23,949 nt of DNA from JAHDCJ01 sp039028895 (GTDB lineage Bacteria > Bacteroidota > Bacteroidia > Chitinophagales > Saprospiraceae): assembly GCA_039028895.1 (NCBI GenBank), contig JBCCHF010000069.1:1-23949 (forward strand), given 5' to 3'. Both the position numbers and the translations under genes were made by a program. Below, one piece after another: positions 23,405 to 23,949 of this stretch. A model generated the notes under the pieces. It was not told where the DNA came from. It was given only the letters and a program-made list of their open reading frames with translations, and did no database searches. Numbering within the stretch: the stretch's first letter is position 1; every line of letters starts with the position of its first letter.

Positions 23405-23812
23405 TTAATTTGATTGATCCGAAATCATTTCGGATGCACCGATAAGTTCGGCTATTTTATTAACGATATCAATAGCGACTTGTTGCTTTGACTTGAGTTC
23501 AAATTTACGAATATCACCTTCTCTGTCAAGGATGGTGATCTTGTTCGTATTATGCCCAAAGCCAGCACCCGGGTCATTGAGAGAGTTTAGTACGATGAAA
23601 TCAAAGTTTTTATTGATTAATTTTTTTTTGGCGTTGGCCATTTCATCGTTAGTCTCGAGGGCAAATCCGATATTGATCTGATTGGCCTTCTTTAATTTGC
23701 CTAACGCAGCGGCGATATCGGTGGTTTTTCTCAGTTTGATCACCAAATCATCGCCAGTCTTTTTAATTTTTTCGTCAGCAACTATTTCAGGCGTATAATC
23801 TGCTACTGACAT
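23405..23812 (-). CDS. coaBC: CoaBC, C-terminal CoaB part only (broken at the sequence end)
   Basis: CoaBC makes 4'-phosphopantetheine from phosphopantothenate in CoA synthesis; the CoaB half condenses cysteine using CTP. Visible are VADYTPEIVADEKIKK (the KIKK block carries the CoaB active-site lysine), the IKLRKTTDIAAALGKLK strand, IGFALET, and NDPGAGFGHNTNKITIL. About 130 C-terminal residues of a roughly 400-residue protein remain. The ATG at 23812 is not a genuine start. It lies at the turn of the inverted repeat, and the opposite arm shows what should precede VADYTP (DIAILAAA). True coding sequence on this strand probably stops matching the gene near 23800. The DUF4835 gene follows 19 bp after the stop. 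Confidence 0.9.
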   Translation of the reverse strand: MSVADYTPEIVADEKIKKTGDDLVIKLRKTTDIAAALGKLKKANQINIGFALETNDEMANAKKKLINKNFDFIVLNSLNDPGAGFGHNTNKITILDREGDIRKFELKSKQQVAIDIVNKIAELIGASEMISDQSN

Positions 23813-23949
23813 TGCTATTCTTGCTGCAGCAGTAGCCGATTATACGCCTGAAATAGTTGCTGACGAAAAAATTAAAAAGACTGGCGATGATTTGGTGATC
23901 AAACTGAGAAAAACCACCGATATCGCCGCTGCGTTAGGCAAATTAAAGA
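23689..23949. repeat. 120-bp near-perfect inverted duplication at the sequence end
   Basis: Bases 23689-23808 are the reverse complement of 23830-23949 with a single mismatch (23801 against 23837), around a 21-base centre (23809-23829). The right arm runs exactly to the last base. Seven bases next to the turn (GCTACTG, 23802-23808, matching CAGTAGC, 23830-23836) look like a microhomology at a fold-back junction. This is most simply a chimeric read or assembly artefact at a contig end. Confidence 0.95.
23808..23949 (+). pseudogene. Inverted partial copy of coaBC (fold-back arm)
   Basis: Reads DIAILAAAVADYTPEIV and onward to LGKLK on the plus strand, the same CoaB segment found on the minus strand at 23689-23800 but with eight more upstream residues. 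An in-frame TAA at 23796-23798 precedes it. It supplies the genuine sequence upstream of VADYTP and is not a separate gene. Confidence 0.8.

Noticed and set aside
23808..23949. A genuine divergent second coaBC copy
   Set aside because: It is identical in sequence to the minus-strand copy, ends at the last base of the window, and meets it at a microhomology; a fold-back chimera is simpler.

Overview
The window looks like chromosomal DNA from a member of the Bacteroidota, most likely a Saprospiria/Lewinella-type lineage. Evidence: three secreted proteins end in type IX secretion (T9SS) sorting domains; one carries a dockerin-like PGDAN..G motif; there is a Porin_10-type porin, a DUF4835 (PorD) protein beside coaBC and recN, and a TAnnTTTG-type promoter with little Shine-Dalgarno sequence. 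Most of it is housekeeping DNA. I see no prophage, insertion sequence, CRISPR array, tRNA or rRNA.

Layout. 1-357 (-) is the start of a DUF4956 membrane protein, cut by the left edge. 617-5361 (+) is the rimP-nusA-infB transcription/translation operon, with a perfect -7 box and a terminator-like hairpin in its leader, closed by a strong hairpin at 5381-5416. 5438-9275 (-) holds two adjacent T9SS cargo proteins whose C-terminal sorting domains are related at DNA level. 9602-11806 (-) is recQ. 12295-16039 (+) is a tight run: pyruvate dehydrogenase E2, a CoA-binding protein, a sigma-54-type response regulator without a DNA-binding domain, and a LOG-family protein. 16062-23812 (-) is a long co-directional cluster, in transcription order coaBC (truncated), DUF4835/porD, recN, fabI, a choice-of-anchor-B/LVIVD protein and a porin, with spacers of only 2-28 bp from recN onward.

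The most unusual element is the 388-bp gap between the DUF4835 gene and recN. Six units with a very regular period of about 25 bp each fold on the minus strand into a 15-16-nt mini-hairpin: two pairs, a tandem G-A/G-A step, two pairs, then a 3-4-nt loop. Paired bases change in compensatory fashion while the GA steps stay. A second set of short hairpins with GNA loops follows in the opposite orientation, and one of them has the same GA architecture with different pairs. I found no gene-family explanation for this island.

The last 261 bases are a 120-bp inverted duplication of coaBC that runs to the end of the sequence. The junction has a 7-base microhomology, so I read it as a fold-back chimera at a contig end rather than biology. 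The apparent coaBC start is therefore not real.
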